This document shows, piece after piece, positions 19,203-28,225 of a stretch of DNA of 64,000 nucleotides (the stretch's first letter is position 1; the number at the start of each line of letters is the position of its first letter). The notes below the pieces were generated by a model, which saw nothing but the letters and a program-made list of their open reading frames with translations, searched no databases and had not been told where the DNA came from. The position numbers and the translations under genes are program-made. This stretch comes from Shewanella marina JCM 15074 (lineage in GTDB: Bacteria > Pseudomonadota > Gammaproteobacteria > Enterobacterales > Shewanellaceae). The stretch lies in NCBI RefSeq assembly GCF_000614975.1, contig NZ_BALM01000008.1, forward strand, positions 82,157 through 146,156, written 5' to 3'.

Positions 19203-20072
19203 TTGAGTAAAGAAGCTAGCATTGAATTGAAGAATTTGCCTTCATTAATGTCATTATATCGCAAGATTTTCTTTGTGCGTAAACCTGGTTGGGATCAGCA
19301 ACCACTACCTCATATTCAGGTACAGGTTCCGCAAGTTAAAGTTCATGCAGATAAAGTTACCCAATACGCCAAAGTATGCGGTTTTCAATTTGACGGTATT
19401 AATTTGCCGCTAACTTATCTTTATGTTAAAGCATTTCGCTTGCATGCGACTATTTTTACTGATGAACAGATCACTTTTCCGTTATTAGGAATGATCCATT
19501 TAAAGAACAGTATTAGCCAATATCGACCACTCACAATTAATGATGTTTTTGATCTGAAATGTCGTATTAAGACAAGTCGGATGGCATCTGCCGGGTTAGA
19601 GTTTGACATTATTTCAGAAGCGACCATTGATGGTGAGCTTGTATGGCAGGCTTGCTCTACTTATCTATATCGGATTGAAGGGCAAAAAAGTCGTGTTAGA
19701 CCACCTAAAGCCGCTGAAATGGATTGGTCATCACCTCTATGTTGGCAGCTAGATGAAGATACTGGTCGCCGCTATGCTAAGGCATCTGGTGATTATAACT
19801 TGATCCATCTGCACCCATTACTGTCAAAACGGTTTGGTTTTGACCGGGTTCTTGCCCATGGTATGTGGTCTAAAGCGCGTTGTGTTGCGCAATTAATGCC
19901 ACATATTGGTGATAAACCTTGTCGTATTGATGTGGAGTTTAAGTTGCCCGTATTTATGCCTGCAACGGTTCAGTTTGGTGCTCAAGTTGAAACTGAAGGC
20001 TGGCATTTTGAATTAAGAGATCAACGTGGCCGCCGGCCTCATTTAACTGGCCAAGTGACTTTTATCTCTTAA
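19203..20072 (+). CDS. MaoC-like (R)-specific enoyl-CoA hydratase/dehydratase family protein
   Basis: 289 residues with a probable TTG start at 19203 behind GGGGTGG. Other choices are TTG 19182 and ATG 19248. The C-terminal half holds a hotdog-fold MaoC domain with the hydratase signature ASGDYNLIHLHPLLSKRFGF (Asp and His catalytic), followed by VLAHGMWSKA. The N-terminal half looks like a second, degenerate hotdog. The substrate is probably an acyl-CoA or acyl-ACP in fatty-acid metabolism. It is monocistronic. Confidence 0.8.
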   Translation: MSKEASIELKNLPSLMSLYRKIFFVRKPGWDQQPLPHIQVQVPQVKVHADKVTQYAKVCGFQFDGINLPLTYLYVKAFRLHATIFTDEQITFPLLGMIHLKNSISQYRPLTINDVFDLKCRIKTSRMASAGLEFDIISEATIDGELVWQACSTYLYRIEGQKSRVRPPKAAEMDWSSPLCWQLDEDTGRRYAKASGDYNLIHLHPLLSKRFGFDRVLAHGMWSKARCVAQLMPHIGDKPCRIDVEFKLPVFMPATVQFGAQVETEGWHFELRDQRGRRPHLTGQVTFIS

Positions 20073-20170
20073 TTGGAGAGAAGATGAGTATTCATTGTTT
20101 GTTAAATTAAACAATGATTTGTGGGTAGGATCACAAAATGGGGATGTGTTAAATAAAAACACTGTTTCTA

Positions 20171-20213
20171 GCATAGTAGTGCTTTTGCAAGCTGCTTTAA
20201 TCGCCTACTATGC
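20171..20213 (+). promoter_or_regulatory. Inverted repeat upstream of fhs
   Basis: GCATAGTAG and CTACTATGC form a perfect 9 bp stem around 25 bases, ending 50 bases before the fhs ATG. It could be a 5' leader hairpin or a protein site. No known binding consensus was matched. Confidence 0.35.
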
Positions 20214-20262
20214 CGCTGTCCTATGATGTTCTAACTAATAACTATATTGCTAGGAACCCTGC

Positions 20263-21975
20263 ATGCTTGATGATATTGAAATTTCACGCCAAACTCAGCG
20301 CCAACCTATTAGCCAAATTGCGGCAGATTTAGGGATTGAGTCTTCAGAGTTAACTTCGTACGGTAATGCCAAAGCTAAAGTTAATTTAAGCCTATTAAAG
20401 CGTTTACAAGATGCCCCTAAAGGCAAATTAGTATTAGTGACCGCGGTTACACCAACGCCATTTGGTGAAGGTAAAACAGTAACGACTATTGGTTTGACTC
20501 AAGGTTTACAAGCGCTTAATCAAAAAGTATGTGCTTGTATTCGTCAGCCAAGTATGGGACCTGTTTTTGGTGTTAAAGGTGGGGCTGCGGGTGGTGGCTA
20601 CGCGCAAGTTATTCCAATGGAAGAGTTAAATTTACATTTAACGGGTGACATCCATGCGGTAACAAGTGCCCATAACTTAGCAACTGCTGCAATTGACTCA
20701 AGATTGCATCATGAGACTCGTCTAGGTGCAGAAGCGTTTACTAAGCAATCAGGCTTAACTCCGTTAAATATCGATCCGACTCAAATCTTATGGCAGCGAG
20801 TGATGGATCATAACGAGCGTAGTTTGCGCAGTGTGATTGTGGGTCGTGGTGCGGGTAATGGCCCAGAGCATGAATCAAGTTTTGATATTACAGCTGCATC
20901 TGAGTTAATGGCAATTTTGGCATTAAGCCGTGATCTTGCTGATATGCGCCAGCGTATTGGTCGAGTCATTTTAGCGTTAGATACATCAGGCCAACCTATT
21001 ACAGCAGAAATGTTAGGTGTGGCTGGTGCGATGACGGTCATTATGGCTGATTCAATTCAACCTACCCTAATGCAAACTGTCTCTGCCGCGCCTTGTTTAG
21101 TGCATGCAGGCCCATTTGCCAATATTGCACACGGTAACTCATCAATTATTGCTGATGAAATGGCACTACGCTTAGCTGATTTTGTCGTGACTGAAGCTGG
21201 CTTTGGCTCTGATATGGGCTTTGAAAAGTTCTGTAATATTAAGGCGCGCCAATCAGGTCAAGCACCTAGTGCTGTAGTCTTAGTGACGACCTTAAAAGCA
21301 TTAAAAGCAAATAGCGGTTTAAAGTCAGAGCTAGCGATTACTGACCCTGATATGACGCGTTTAGAAGCAGGTTTTGCTAACCTAGAGTGGCATATTAATA
21401 ACGTTCGTCGTTATGGCGTACCTGCCGTGGTCGCAATCAATAAATTCCCAACCGATACTGATGCCGAAATTGAATGGCTACAACAGCAAGTGATGCAAAG
21501 TGGTGCATTTGGTTGTGAAGTGAGTGAGGCGTTTGCTAAGGGCGCACAAGGTGCAACGGCACTAGCTGCTGCAGTATTAAAAGCGACTGAGCAAGCAAGT
21601 GAATTTAAGCTGTTATATAAAAATGAACAAAGCCTTGAGTCTAAATTAATGACACTTGCTGAAGTGGGTTATGGTGCCGATGGTGTGGAGCTGTCTGAGC
21701 TTGCTAAAACCCAGTTACAGCGCTTGAATGAATTAGGTTTTGGTGACTTACCAGTGTGTATTGCTAAAACGCCACTATCTATTAGTCATGACCCCGCTTT
21801 AAAAGGCGTGCCGACTAACTTTATCGTGCCAATTACTTCATTAAAGGTGAATGCGGGTGCGGGTTTTGTTACTGCATTGATTGGTAAAGTCATGACCATG
21901 CCAGGCTTAGGCATTAAACCAAGCTACTTAAATATTGATATTGATGCTGAAGGTAATATTTACGGTTTATCTTAA
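20263..21975 (+). CDS. fhs: Formate-tetrahydrofolate ligase
   Basis: A 570-residue ATP-dependent enzyme making 10-formyl-THF from formate, ATP and THF. The P-loop-like [19 protein letters not shown] lies at about residues 63-81. [35 protein letters not shown] is the family's most conserved stretch, beginning near 98. [18 protein letters not shown] is also clear. Length is about that of other proteobacterial enzymes. With formate dehydrogenase elsewhere in the window, the cell has both oxidative and one-carbon fates for formate. Confidence 0.95.
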   Translation: MLDDIEISRQTQRQPISQIAADLGIESSELTSYGNAKAKVNLSLLKRLQDAPKGKLVLVTAVTPTPFGEGKTVTTIGLTQGLQALNQKVCACIRQPSMGPVFGVKGGAAGGGYAQVIPMEELNLHLTGDIHAVTSAHNLATAAIDSRLHHETRLGAEAFTKQSGLTPLNIDPTQILWQRVMDHNERSLRSVIVGRGAGNGPEHESSFDITAASELMAILALSRDLADMRQRIGRVILALDTSGQPITAEMLGVAGAMTVIMADSIQPTLMQTVSAAPCLVHAGPFANIAHGNSSIIADEMALRLADFVVTEAGFGSDMGFEKFCNIKARQSGQAPSAVVLVTTLKALKANSGLKSELAITDPDMTRLEAGFANLEWHINNVRRYGVPAVVAINKFPTDTDAEIEWLQQQVMQSGAFGCEVSEAFAKGAQGATALAAAVLKATEQASEFKLLYKNEQSLESKLMTLAEVGYGADGVELSELAKTQLQRLNELGFGDLPVCIAKTPLSISHDPALKGVPTNFIVPITSLKVNAGAGFVTALIGKVMTMPGLGIKPSYLNIDIDAEGNIYGLS

Positions 21976-21997
21976 TCAGTAATTAATTGATATTAAA

Positions 21998-22026
21998 TAA
22001 AAAAGGCGCCAGTGGCGCCTTTTTTG
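21998..22026. terminator. Bidirectional terminator between fhs and the MscS gene
   Basis: AAAAAGGCGCC-AGT-GGCGCCTTTTTT between convergent genes. Confidence 0.9.
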
Positions 22027-22047
22027 ATAGCTCGAATCAAATTAACA

Positions 22048-23661
22048 TTATTCGGCTTTAGTTTGGTAAATATGAACATCGCGTTGTGGGAATGGAATGC
22101 TGATACCTTCGGCATCGAAGCGCATTTTAACTTCGCGAGTAATATCCCAGTACACATCCCAATAATCTTCAGGTTTAGTCCATGGACGAACCACGAAATC
22201 AACAGATGACTCACCAAGATTATGAAGCTTAACGGTCACTTCAGGATCTTTAAGTACTTTAGGGTGGTTATGTACAATCTCATTTAGTACTTTTTCAGCG
22301 TGCTCAATATCATCGCTATAACCAATGCCAAATGTCATATCTACACGGCGTTGGAATTCAGCGGTAATGTTGTTGATTGTGTCACCCCAAATTTTATTAT
22401 TTGGCACAATTAAACGTTGGTTATCAAGAGTTTTAATGGTCGTTGAAACTAAGCTCATATGGCTTACTTTACCAGTGACACCCGCAGCATTGATCAGATC
22501 GCCTACGTCGTATGGACGGTAGATAAGGATCATCATGCCTGATGCAAAGTTTGATAAAGTATCTTGTAAAGCAAAACCAATAATCACACCGGCGATACCG
22601 AAACCTGCCAGTAATGGGCCTAATTCAATACCTAGTTGTGATAACGCAACCAGTAAACCAATGGTAAATACCGCTTTACCTGACAATGAGATAAAGAAGT
22701 CTTGTAATAGTTTGCTGAACTTGAGTTTTGAGTTGCTTACAGCCTTAGCCACAATGCGTTGTGCGACCTTAGACAATAGACTTGCTGTGAATAAAATCAG
22801 TAAGAAGATAAAGGTTTTGAACATCAGTCCAGGGCCATTTTCTACTAACTGCTTTTGTGCCACATTGAACCACTGCTCAATTAGGCTTGAAGCCACTGCA
22901 AAATTAAGTACGTCGTGAGTAATATCACCAGAAACTTGGAATAGCGTCTGTTTTAATTCCGCAGTGTTTTGCTTTAAGACATCAAGTAAGTCGATGGTTT
23001 TTGCTAAGTTGTCACTTGATGTAGTCATCAATACTTTTAGCTGTGCCACTTTATCCGTTTGTGCTGACGTCACCGCTTTACCGGCTTCAGTTGCAGCAAC
23101 AATGGCGGCTTTAAGTTGTGATTGGCTGAATGTCAGTAATGATGCTAAGCGATCGGCACGATAAGTTAACTGATTAATTAATGCTGTTTTTTCAGCACTA
23201 GTATCAATACCTAATTTGTCAGCCCATTGAATATTCTGCAATTGCTCTTGCTGGTAATCAATATTCTGATGCTCGCGATTCGCGATGCGGATCATCAGTT
23301 CATTATCATTTTTCTGACCAAGTTGAGCTTGTAGCTGCTTAATATCTTGACGGATATATTGCAAAGCTTGATCGGTGAATTTGATTTGATTACTGATTAA
23401 GTTTGTTAAAAAGGCTTTGTTTGCTTCTGGTTTCGCCATTAACTCTTTAATTAATACACGCATCTCATCTGTTTTTTGATTGATGCGATATTCAGTTAAT
23501 GCTTTTAGCTCACCCTTAGCCATTGGTAATTGGGCGATGTCTTTTTCAATAATATTGGAAAGTTGTGTAATTTGTTCTGTAACGGGTGCAGTTTGCGCCA
23601 TTGAAACAGTTGAAAATAACGATAGCAGCACGAGTACAGCTGCGCTTATCGAACGATGCAT
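22048..23661 (-). CDS. MscS-family mechanosensitive channel with large periplasmic N-terminal region
   Basis: 537 residues. A signal peptide (to about residue 23, VSMAQ) is followed by about 220 residues of predicted helical/coiled-coil periplasmic sequence, then three membrane segments between about 265 and 385. The last segment carries the pore-helix motif ALQDTLSNFASGMMILIYRPYDVGD that defines MscS. The soluble C-terminal domain ends IPFPQRDVHIYQ, the usual MscS end. It would release solutes on osmotic downshock. The extended N-terminus places it with MscK/YbdG-like long forms rather than the short MscS. Confidence 0.88.
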   Translation of the reverse strand: MHRSISAAVLVLLSLFSTVSMAQTAPVTEQITQLSNIIEKDIAQLPMAKGELKALTEYRINQKTDEMRVLIKELMAKPEANKAFLTNLISNQIKFTDQALQYIRQDIKQLQAQLGQKNDNELMIRIANREHQNIDYQQEQLQNIQWADKLGIDTSAEKTALINQLTYRADRLASLLTFSQSQLKAAIVAATEAGKAVTSAQTDKVAQLKVLMTTSSDNLAKTIDLLDVLKQNTAELKQTLFQVSGDITHDVLNFAVASSLIEQWFNVAQKQLVENGPGLMFKTFIFLLILFTASLLSKVAQRIVAKAVSNSKLKFSKLLQDFFISLSGKAVFTIGLLVALSQLGIELGPLLAGFGIAGVIIGFALQDTLSNFASGMMILIYRPYDVGDLINAAGVTGKVSHMSLVSTTIKTLDNQRLIVPNNKIWGDTINNITAEFQRRVDMTFGIGYSDDIEHAEKVLNEIVHNHPKVLKDPEVTVKLHNLGESSVDFVVRPWTKPEDYWDVYWDITREVKMRFDAEGISIPFPQRDVHIYQTKAE

Positions 23662-23915
23662 ATTGGTTTCCCTAAAGTTGCCTAGGGCGCGATTTTAGCG
23701 CTATCCCTTAATGCTGTAAATCAGATTTAAGTGGTAGCATCGGTTAAGGGAATTGGCTGATATGAGTCATTTATCGCGTGATAAATTAAAGATGTAGATA
23801 AGGCTTTCTGCTAAACTATGTCTCTAAGCTGCTTGAAGTTACAGAGGTTCAGCGGGAATTTTTCCAATGTCTGAAATAGTATCTTCAAGTAGGAAAATTA
23901 TGTAGAGGTAGTATT

Positions 23916-24245
23916 GTGATTTGTCCTCATTGTAGTCGTTCATTTGCAGCGGGTGCGGTAACTCATCAAAGAGGTAAGGGCTTTAGTGCTCAAATTCAGT
24001 GTCCTCATTGTGAGGCATGGTTAGCTAAAAGTCCGACTTTATCTAAATTAAAACTGATTGGATTTTATATTGCGGTAGCAGCAATTGCTTACTGTTATTT
24101 TGTGCCTACAAGCAAAGCTTGGGCGATTCCGGTGGCTATTTTTGCCGGTATTACAGTATTTGTGAGTCATATGATGGATCAGCTACGGGTTGTTGAAGCC
24201 CCAGAGCGACCTGATGATAGTGAGCAGCGACAGAAATATCGTTAA
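23916..24245 (+). CDS. Zinc-ribbon membrane protein of unknown function
   Basis: 109 residues. Starts MICPHCSRSF and has a second CPHCEAW near residue 38, giving a CxxC...CxxC zinc ribbon. Two hydrophobic segments follow (about 50-69 and 72-88). The C-terminal tail is charged. A cytoplasmic zinc ribbon anchored in the inner membrane is likely. Start codon: GTG at 23916 (AGAGGTAGTATT upstream), read as Met. No family name is recognised. Confidence 0.65.
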   Translation: MICPHCSRSFAAGAVTHQRGKGFSAQIQCPHCEAWLAKSPTLSKLKLIGFYIAVAAIAYCYFVPTSKAWAIPVAIFAGITVFVSHMMDQLRVVEAPERPDDSEQRQKYR

Positions 24246-24277
24246 TTCATATCAATCGATAGAATTGCTATAAGCTC

Positions 24278-24310
24278 AAGCCACTTAGCATGCGTTGCGA
24301 GTGGCTTAAT
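24278..24310. terminator. Probable terminator between the zinc-ribbon gene and the 41-aa gene
   Basis: AAGCCACT...AGTGGCTT: an 8 bp stem with a 14-base loop, followed by AATTTCTT on the plus strand. Moderate strength; it sits between convergent genes. Confidence 0.5.
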
Positions 24311-24322
24311 TTCTTAAATTAA

Positions 24323-24448
24323 TTATTCAATTACTTGTACTTGGCTCGCCAATGAGTGTTCAACGTAATAAATACCGCCTAATACAAATCCAAAAAATAG
24401 AATTGTGCCAATAATTAAGCCAATATTTGCGCGAAGAAATGCTAACAT
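24323..24448 (-). CDS. Small single-span membrane protein (41 aa)
   Basis: MLAFLRANIGLIIGTILFFG is followed by FVLGGIYYVEHSLASQVQVIE: one membrane helix at about residues 8-29 and a short polar tail. GGAG lies 11 bases before the ATG, and coding continues cleanly to TAA. The conserved-looking layout (basic N-terminus, single helix, acidic end) suggests a real small protein. I do not recognise the family. Confidence 0.55.
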   Translation of the reverse strand: MLAFLRANIGLIIGTILFFGFVLGGIYYVEHSLASQVQVIE

Positions 24449-24544
24449 TTTTCTTATCTCCATTGGGGCATTAACGCCGGATCTTATATCCTGATATCTA
24501 CAGCATACCGATATCAGCTTAAGTTAATCTTAAATTTTAAGGGG

Positions 24545-24813
24545 TAATACCAACTTGATTAAGAAGGTGATCATTCAGCGGGAGTTCAAGGTGCTGTAGA
24601 CAAGGCGGACATTTGAACGGAATAGTGATTCTATTTTGAAAAAGTTCAACGCAGTATAAAGTGCCTTGAAACCCGCACGAAGTGAGCTTTTCAGGCCTTT
24701 CCATTTCGATGTTGCATTGATTTGAAAGGGAATAGCCATTACTGCGTCAATGCGCCTAGAACTGAAAAGGCTGACAAGCTCTGAATCAGTCACATCTTTA
24801 ATCAAATTGGTAT
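24545..24813 (-). mobile_element. MITE-like element, copy 1 (about 269 bp)
   Basis: Ends are TAATACCAACTTGATTAA and TTTAATCAAATTGGTATA, imperfect terminal inverted repeats of about 16 bases. The body is nearly identical, in reverse orientation, to 33924-34193. It contains no plausible transposase; the open frames across it have no ribosome site or protein character. It lies just upstream of the zinc cluster operator. Called MITE-like because it is short, non-coding, dispersed and bounded by inverted repeats. Confidence 0.8.
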
Positions 24814-24832
24814 AAGTTAAATCTTGCTATAA

Positions 24833-24851
24833 GATAACGATTATCATTACT
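24833..24851 (+). promoter_or_regulatory. Fur/Zur-family operator upstream of the zinc cluster
   Basis: GATAACGATTATCATTACT differs from the 19-base Fur palindrome GATAATGATTATCATTATC at only a few positions. Zur belongs to the same family and can have related sites. The downstream genes are zinc importers, so Zur control is the likelier reading. It is 65 bases before the first start. Confidence 0.65.
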
Positions 24852-24915
24852 TTAGTTGCATCTTGCATAAGTTAAATTTACACTTAAATCACATTTCTCT
24901 ATGGGTTGATTCTCT

Positions 24916-25188
24916 GTGCTAACTTCTCGCTACAAGATGATTACGATTTTACTAGCATTCATGCTAGTGTTTTCGTCGTTTGTAGTTGAAGCTCATCAGC
25001 ACACCAGTGACGGTGTGAATCAGCACTGTTCATTATGTTTTCATCACCATAATTTTAGCCATGCTATCAGTACAGCTGAATTTAACTTAGCGATTAACAA
25101 ACAGACTTTTATCAGTGAAACACCATTATTACTGAGCTATGTTGCTACTGTTAGTCGTTATTATCAAAGCCGCGCCCCGCCGTATTAA
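24916..25188 (+). CDS. Small exported His/Cys-rich protein, likely zinc-uptake accessory (zinc chaperone-like)
   Basis: 90 residues. Starts GTG at 24916 or ATG at 24937. It has a hydrophobic signal-like segment ending VVEAHQH, then HQHTSDGVNQHCSLCFHHHNFSH, a compact CxxC flanked by histidines suited to Zn(II). The first gene after a Fur/Zur-type box and ahead of an outer-membrane barrel and ZnuA/ZnuB homologues, it is probably a periplasmic zinc-handling protein. It resembles small proteins annotated as zinc chaperones of ABC zinc uptake systems. Confidence 0.65.
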   Translation: MLTSRYKMITILLAFMLVFSSFVVEAHQHTSDGVNQHCSLCFHHHNFSHAISTAEFNLAINKQTFISETPLLLSYVATVSRYYQSRAPPY

Positions 25189-25258
25189 CAAACATTAAAT
25201 TTTAAATAATTACAGTTCGATAAATTCATCGAGCTGCGTTTTGTTATACGGAGTTTTT

Positions 25259-26488
25259 ATGAAAATGATTAAATATCCTGCATATCTAGCTGGGATGACA
25301 ACGGCTATATTTTTTTCAACACCATTATTTGCGCAATCTTCAATGATCTCTAATCCAGCCATTAGTGGTGTGCTTGAGGGGTATTATCAAGAGGGCGAAC
25401 GTCCATTATCTGAAACTGAAAAGGGCTTTGGGCTTGGGCATACAGAGTTGGCAATGAGTGCCAATATCGATGACTACTTTTTTGGTAAGTTGACTACAGT
25501 TATAGAACAGCATGATGGTGATATTGAAGTAGGTTTAGAAGAAGCGTTTATTCAAACACTCGCACTGCCTGCAGGTTTCAGTTTACGAGCGGGTCGATTT
25601 TTATCTGATATCGGTTATTTAAATAACCAACATACTCACAGTGATAGTTTTGTGCAGCGACCACTTGCTTACCGTGCTTTTGTTGGCGGTCACTATTTTG
25701 ATGATGGTCTACGGATTAATTATGTGGCACCCACTGATATTTATTGGTTATTAGGTGTTGAAGCATTCACGGGTAAATCATTGCGTAGTGAAGCGCATGT
25801 TCATGAGGGAGAGGCCTTACCTGATTATAAAACGGTTGGGGCGATGACGGCATACAGTAAGTGGGGCGGCGATATTGGTTTAAGTAGTTCATGGCAGTTT
25901 GGCCTGAGTTATCTGCGTAATGAAGCCGGTACTCAAATGATCCATGAAGAACACGCTGAACATGAAGGTCACGAAGAGCATGAGGCTGAAATTCATGAAG
26001 CAGGCCATGATGAACATTCGGGACACAGTCATAATGCGGCTTATACGGGGAAAAATACCTATATTGCTGATGCCGTATTTAAGTGGGCGCCAGAGGGGAA
26101 TTATAAGTACCAAAACTTAACCCTTTCCGCTGAGTATTTCTTACAACAAGATCTGTTTGCACTTGAGCATGACGGCCATATAGAACAAACATTATCAGAG
26201 CAAAACCGTGCTTGGTATGTCAGTGGTGTTTATCAATTCTTGCCGCAATGGAGTGCTGGTGTTCGCTATGGTCAAGCTGACGTATGGCAAGCTCATGGTG
26301 ATCATTTACACCAGCAGGAGTTTAAAGAAACTGATGTGATGCTGGCTTGGCATCATAGCCATTTTTCAACGGTACGTTTGCAATACAGTTATCAACAAGG
26401 TAACCAGTATGCTGATATCACTGACGATCATATCGTGACACTACAATATGTTATGACTCTGGGGGCTCACGGTGCGCATCAATTCTAA
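25259..26488 (+). CDS. Histidine-rich outer-membrane beta-barrel, putative zinc-regulated porin
   Basis: 409 residues from ATG 25259 (CGGAG upstream). Signal peptide ends near residue 25 (PLFAQ). The mature protein alternates short amphipathic strands and ends in an aromatic segment (HGAHQF), as in barrels. Between residues about 229 and 258 there is a loop with ten histidines interleaved with Glu and Asp, and more histidine pairs near 180 and 350. There is no TonB plug domain or TonB box, so this is a porin-like barrel rather than a TonB-dependent receptor. A Zn(II)-collecting external loop is a reasonable inference. It overlaps the next gene's start. Confidence 0.7.
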   Translation: MKMIKYPAYLAGMTTAIFFSTPLFAQSSMISNPAISGVLEGYYQEGERPLSETEKGFGLGHTELAMSANIDDYFFGKLTTVIEQHDGDIEVGLEEAFIQTLALPAGFSLRAGRFLSDIGYLNNQHTHSDSFVQRPLAYRAFVGGHYFDDGLRINYVAPTDIYWLLGVEAFTGKSLRSEAHVHEGEALPDYKTVGAMTAYSKWGGDIGLSSSWQFGLSYLRNEAGTQMIHEEHAEHEGHEEHEAEIHEAGHDEHSGHSHNAAYTGKNTYIADAVFKWAPEGNYKYQNLTLSAEYFLQQDLFALEHDGHIEQTLSEQNRAWYVSGVYQFLPQWSAGVRYGQADVWQAHGDHLHQQEFKETDVMLAWHHSHFSTVRLQYSYQQGNQYADITDDHIVTLQYVMTLGAHGAHQF

Positions 26489-27383
26489 ATTTATAGCGTC
26501 AATATTTGCGGCGACAATGGCACTAGCTGCTATGCCAGCAGCAGCACAATTAAATGTATTTAGTTGCGAGCCTGAATATGCTGCGTTAGTTAAAGAGTTA
26601 GCGCCTAATGCAAAAGTGTTTAGTGCGACAACAGCTTATCAAGATCCGCATATGATCCAAGCTCGCCCAAGCTTAATCGCTAAAATGCGTCAAGCAGATT
26701 TAGTGGTTTGTGCTGGGGCCGATTTAGAGATTGGCTGGTTACCCATGTTAATGATGAAATCTGCTAACGCTAAGGTGCGTAGTACCGAACAGGGATTGTT
26801 TTATGCGGCGATGCAGGTCGAGACTTTAGATAAACTCGACAAGGTCGATGCCAGTATGGGGGATGTGCATGCATTAGGTAACCCACACCTTCATTTTGAT
26901 CCTCAGCGATTACTGCAGGTTGCGCAGGCATTAACTGTAAAATTAAGCCAATTAGATCCTGAACAACAAGCTAATTACCAAGCTGCATTTATGGATTTTA
27001 GTCAGCGTTGGCAGCAAGCTATCGATCGTTGGCTAACGCAAGCAAAACCGCTACAAGGTCGTAAAGTCGTCGGTTATCACTCTAGCTTTCGTTATTTGTA
27101 TAACTGGCTTGGTATTGAGCAAGTGGCGGATTTAGAACCTAAGCCGGGTTTACCACCAAGTAGTAGTCACTTAGCAACATTGTTAGCTGTGGTTGAACAG
27201 CAGGCGCCAACTGCGATTGTATTGGCTTCGTATCAAGATAATCGTGGTGCCAATTGGCTAGCTGAACGAACTGGTTTACCGGTTGTAGTATTACCGATGT
27301 CAGTGGGTGGTAATGAGCAAAGTCAAGATCTGTTCAGTTTGTATGACAGTGTGATAGCGCTCTTACTGGATAGCCAGTCATGA
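26472..27383 (+). CDS. znuA: Metal ABC transporter substrate-binding protein (ZnuA-like)
   Basis: 303 residues with a GTG start overlapping the barrel gene by 17 bases. Signal peptide ends near AAMPAAAQ. Expected metal ligands are visible: His in TAYQDPHMIQARP near residue 60, His in LGNPHLHFDP near residue 140, His in VVGYHSSFRYLYNW near residue 200, and an acidic pair toward the C-terminus (VLASYQDNRG). The long His-rich loop of many ZnuA proteins is absent here; the His-rich stretch is in the neighbouring barrel instead. It feeds the permease encoded immediately after it. Confidence 0.85.
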   Translation: MRINSKFIASIFAATMALAAMPAAAQLNVFSCEPEYAALVKELAPNAKVFSATTAYQDPHMIQARPSLIAKMRQADLVVCAGADLEIGWLPMLMMKSANAKVRSTEQGLFYAAMQVETLDKLDKVDASMGDVHALGNPHLHFDPQRLLQVAQALTVKLSQLDPEQQANYQAAFMDFSQRWQQAIDRWLTQAKPLQGRKVVGYHSSFRYLYNWLGIEQVADLEPKPGLPPSSSHLATLLAVVEQQAPTAIVLASYQDNRGANWLAERTGLPVVVLPMSVGGNEQSQDLFSLYDSVIALLLDSQS

Positions 27384-28150
27384 TTGATAGTTCGTTATGG
27401 TCTATTTTGTTGCCAGCACTTGTTGCTGGCAGCATCGTGCTATCTACCCATGTGTTGTTAGGGCGGCAGGTGCTGACGCGCGGCATTATCTTTATTGATT
27501 TAGCCATTGCTCAAATTGCCGCACTGGGTACTGTGGTGGTACAGCTGAATCATGAGCTTAGTCACTTGCCCTATGTATTGTGGTGGCTACCTACGCTATT
27601 TGCATTGGCCGGTGCAGGTTTAATTGCGTTGTTAGCTCATTATTTTAAGCAAGATTTAGAAGCGTTAATTGGTGGGCTATATGTGATTGCTGCGGTATTA
27701 GCCGTGCTGTTACTCGCTAATGATCCCCATGGCAGTGAAATTATTAAACAGCTAATGTCAGGTCAAATTTTATGGGTCAGTTGGTCGCAATTAGTGCTGC
27801 CGGTATTGGTCTATACATTGATATTGATACTGCTATTTATGCTACCAACACTGCTCAGCGGTATTGGCTTTTATGTGATATTTGCCATTGTGATAACCAT
27901 TAGTGTGCAGTTAGTTGGCGTCTATCTCGTTTTTAGTAGCTTGATTTTCCCTGCATTAGCAGTTGCAAGGCAGTCGCATAAATGGTCGCTGCTTTATGCC
28001 TATATTATTGGTTTGCTAGGGTACTTTACTGGGTTATTGCTGTCCGCATTATTTGATCTTCCAAGTGGAGCCATGATTGTAATGTGTTTAGCAGCTTATG
28101 CCATTGTCTATCGAATGGTGTCAGTAATATCAATAAAGAAGCAAGATTAA
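27380..28150 (+). CDS. znuB: Metal ABC transporter permease (ZnuB-like)
   Basis: 256 residues, about eight hydrophobic segments, ABC-3 family. QVLTRGIIFIDLAIAQIAALG near residue 28 is the conserved cytoplasmic coupling region. It overlaps the substrate-binding protein gene by 4 bases (ATGA). No ABC ATPase gene follows: the next gene is a prepilin. The transporter must therefore use an ATPase encoded elsewhere. Confidence 0.85.
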   Translation: MIDSSLWSILLPALVAGSIVLSTHVLLGRQVLTRGIIFIDLAIAQIAALGTVVVQLNHELSHLPYVLWWLPTLFALAGAGLIALLAHYFKQDLEALIGGLYVIAAVLAVLLLANDPHGSEIIKQLMSGQILWVSWSQLVLPVLVYTLILILLFMLPTLLSGIGFYVIFAIVITISVQLVGVYLVFSSLIFPALAVARQSHKWSLLYAYIIGLLGYFTGLLLSALFDLPSGAMIVMCLAAYAIVYRMVSVISIKKQD

Positions 28151-28225
28151 CGCTTTAAGCTAATACAAATTTAACGCTAATTTTAGTTTAATAATTGATA
28201 AATACACCGATGTTAGGATGACATT

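Noticed and set aside
24575..24805. Minus-strand open frame across the MITE-like element
   Set aside because: The same frame appears in the second copy at 33918-34112 but has no ribosome site, no protein pattern, and the element is a repeat; it is carried by the repeat, not a gene.
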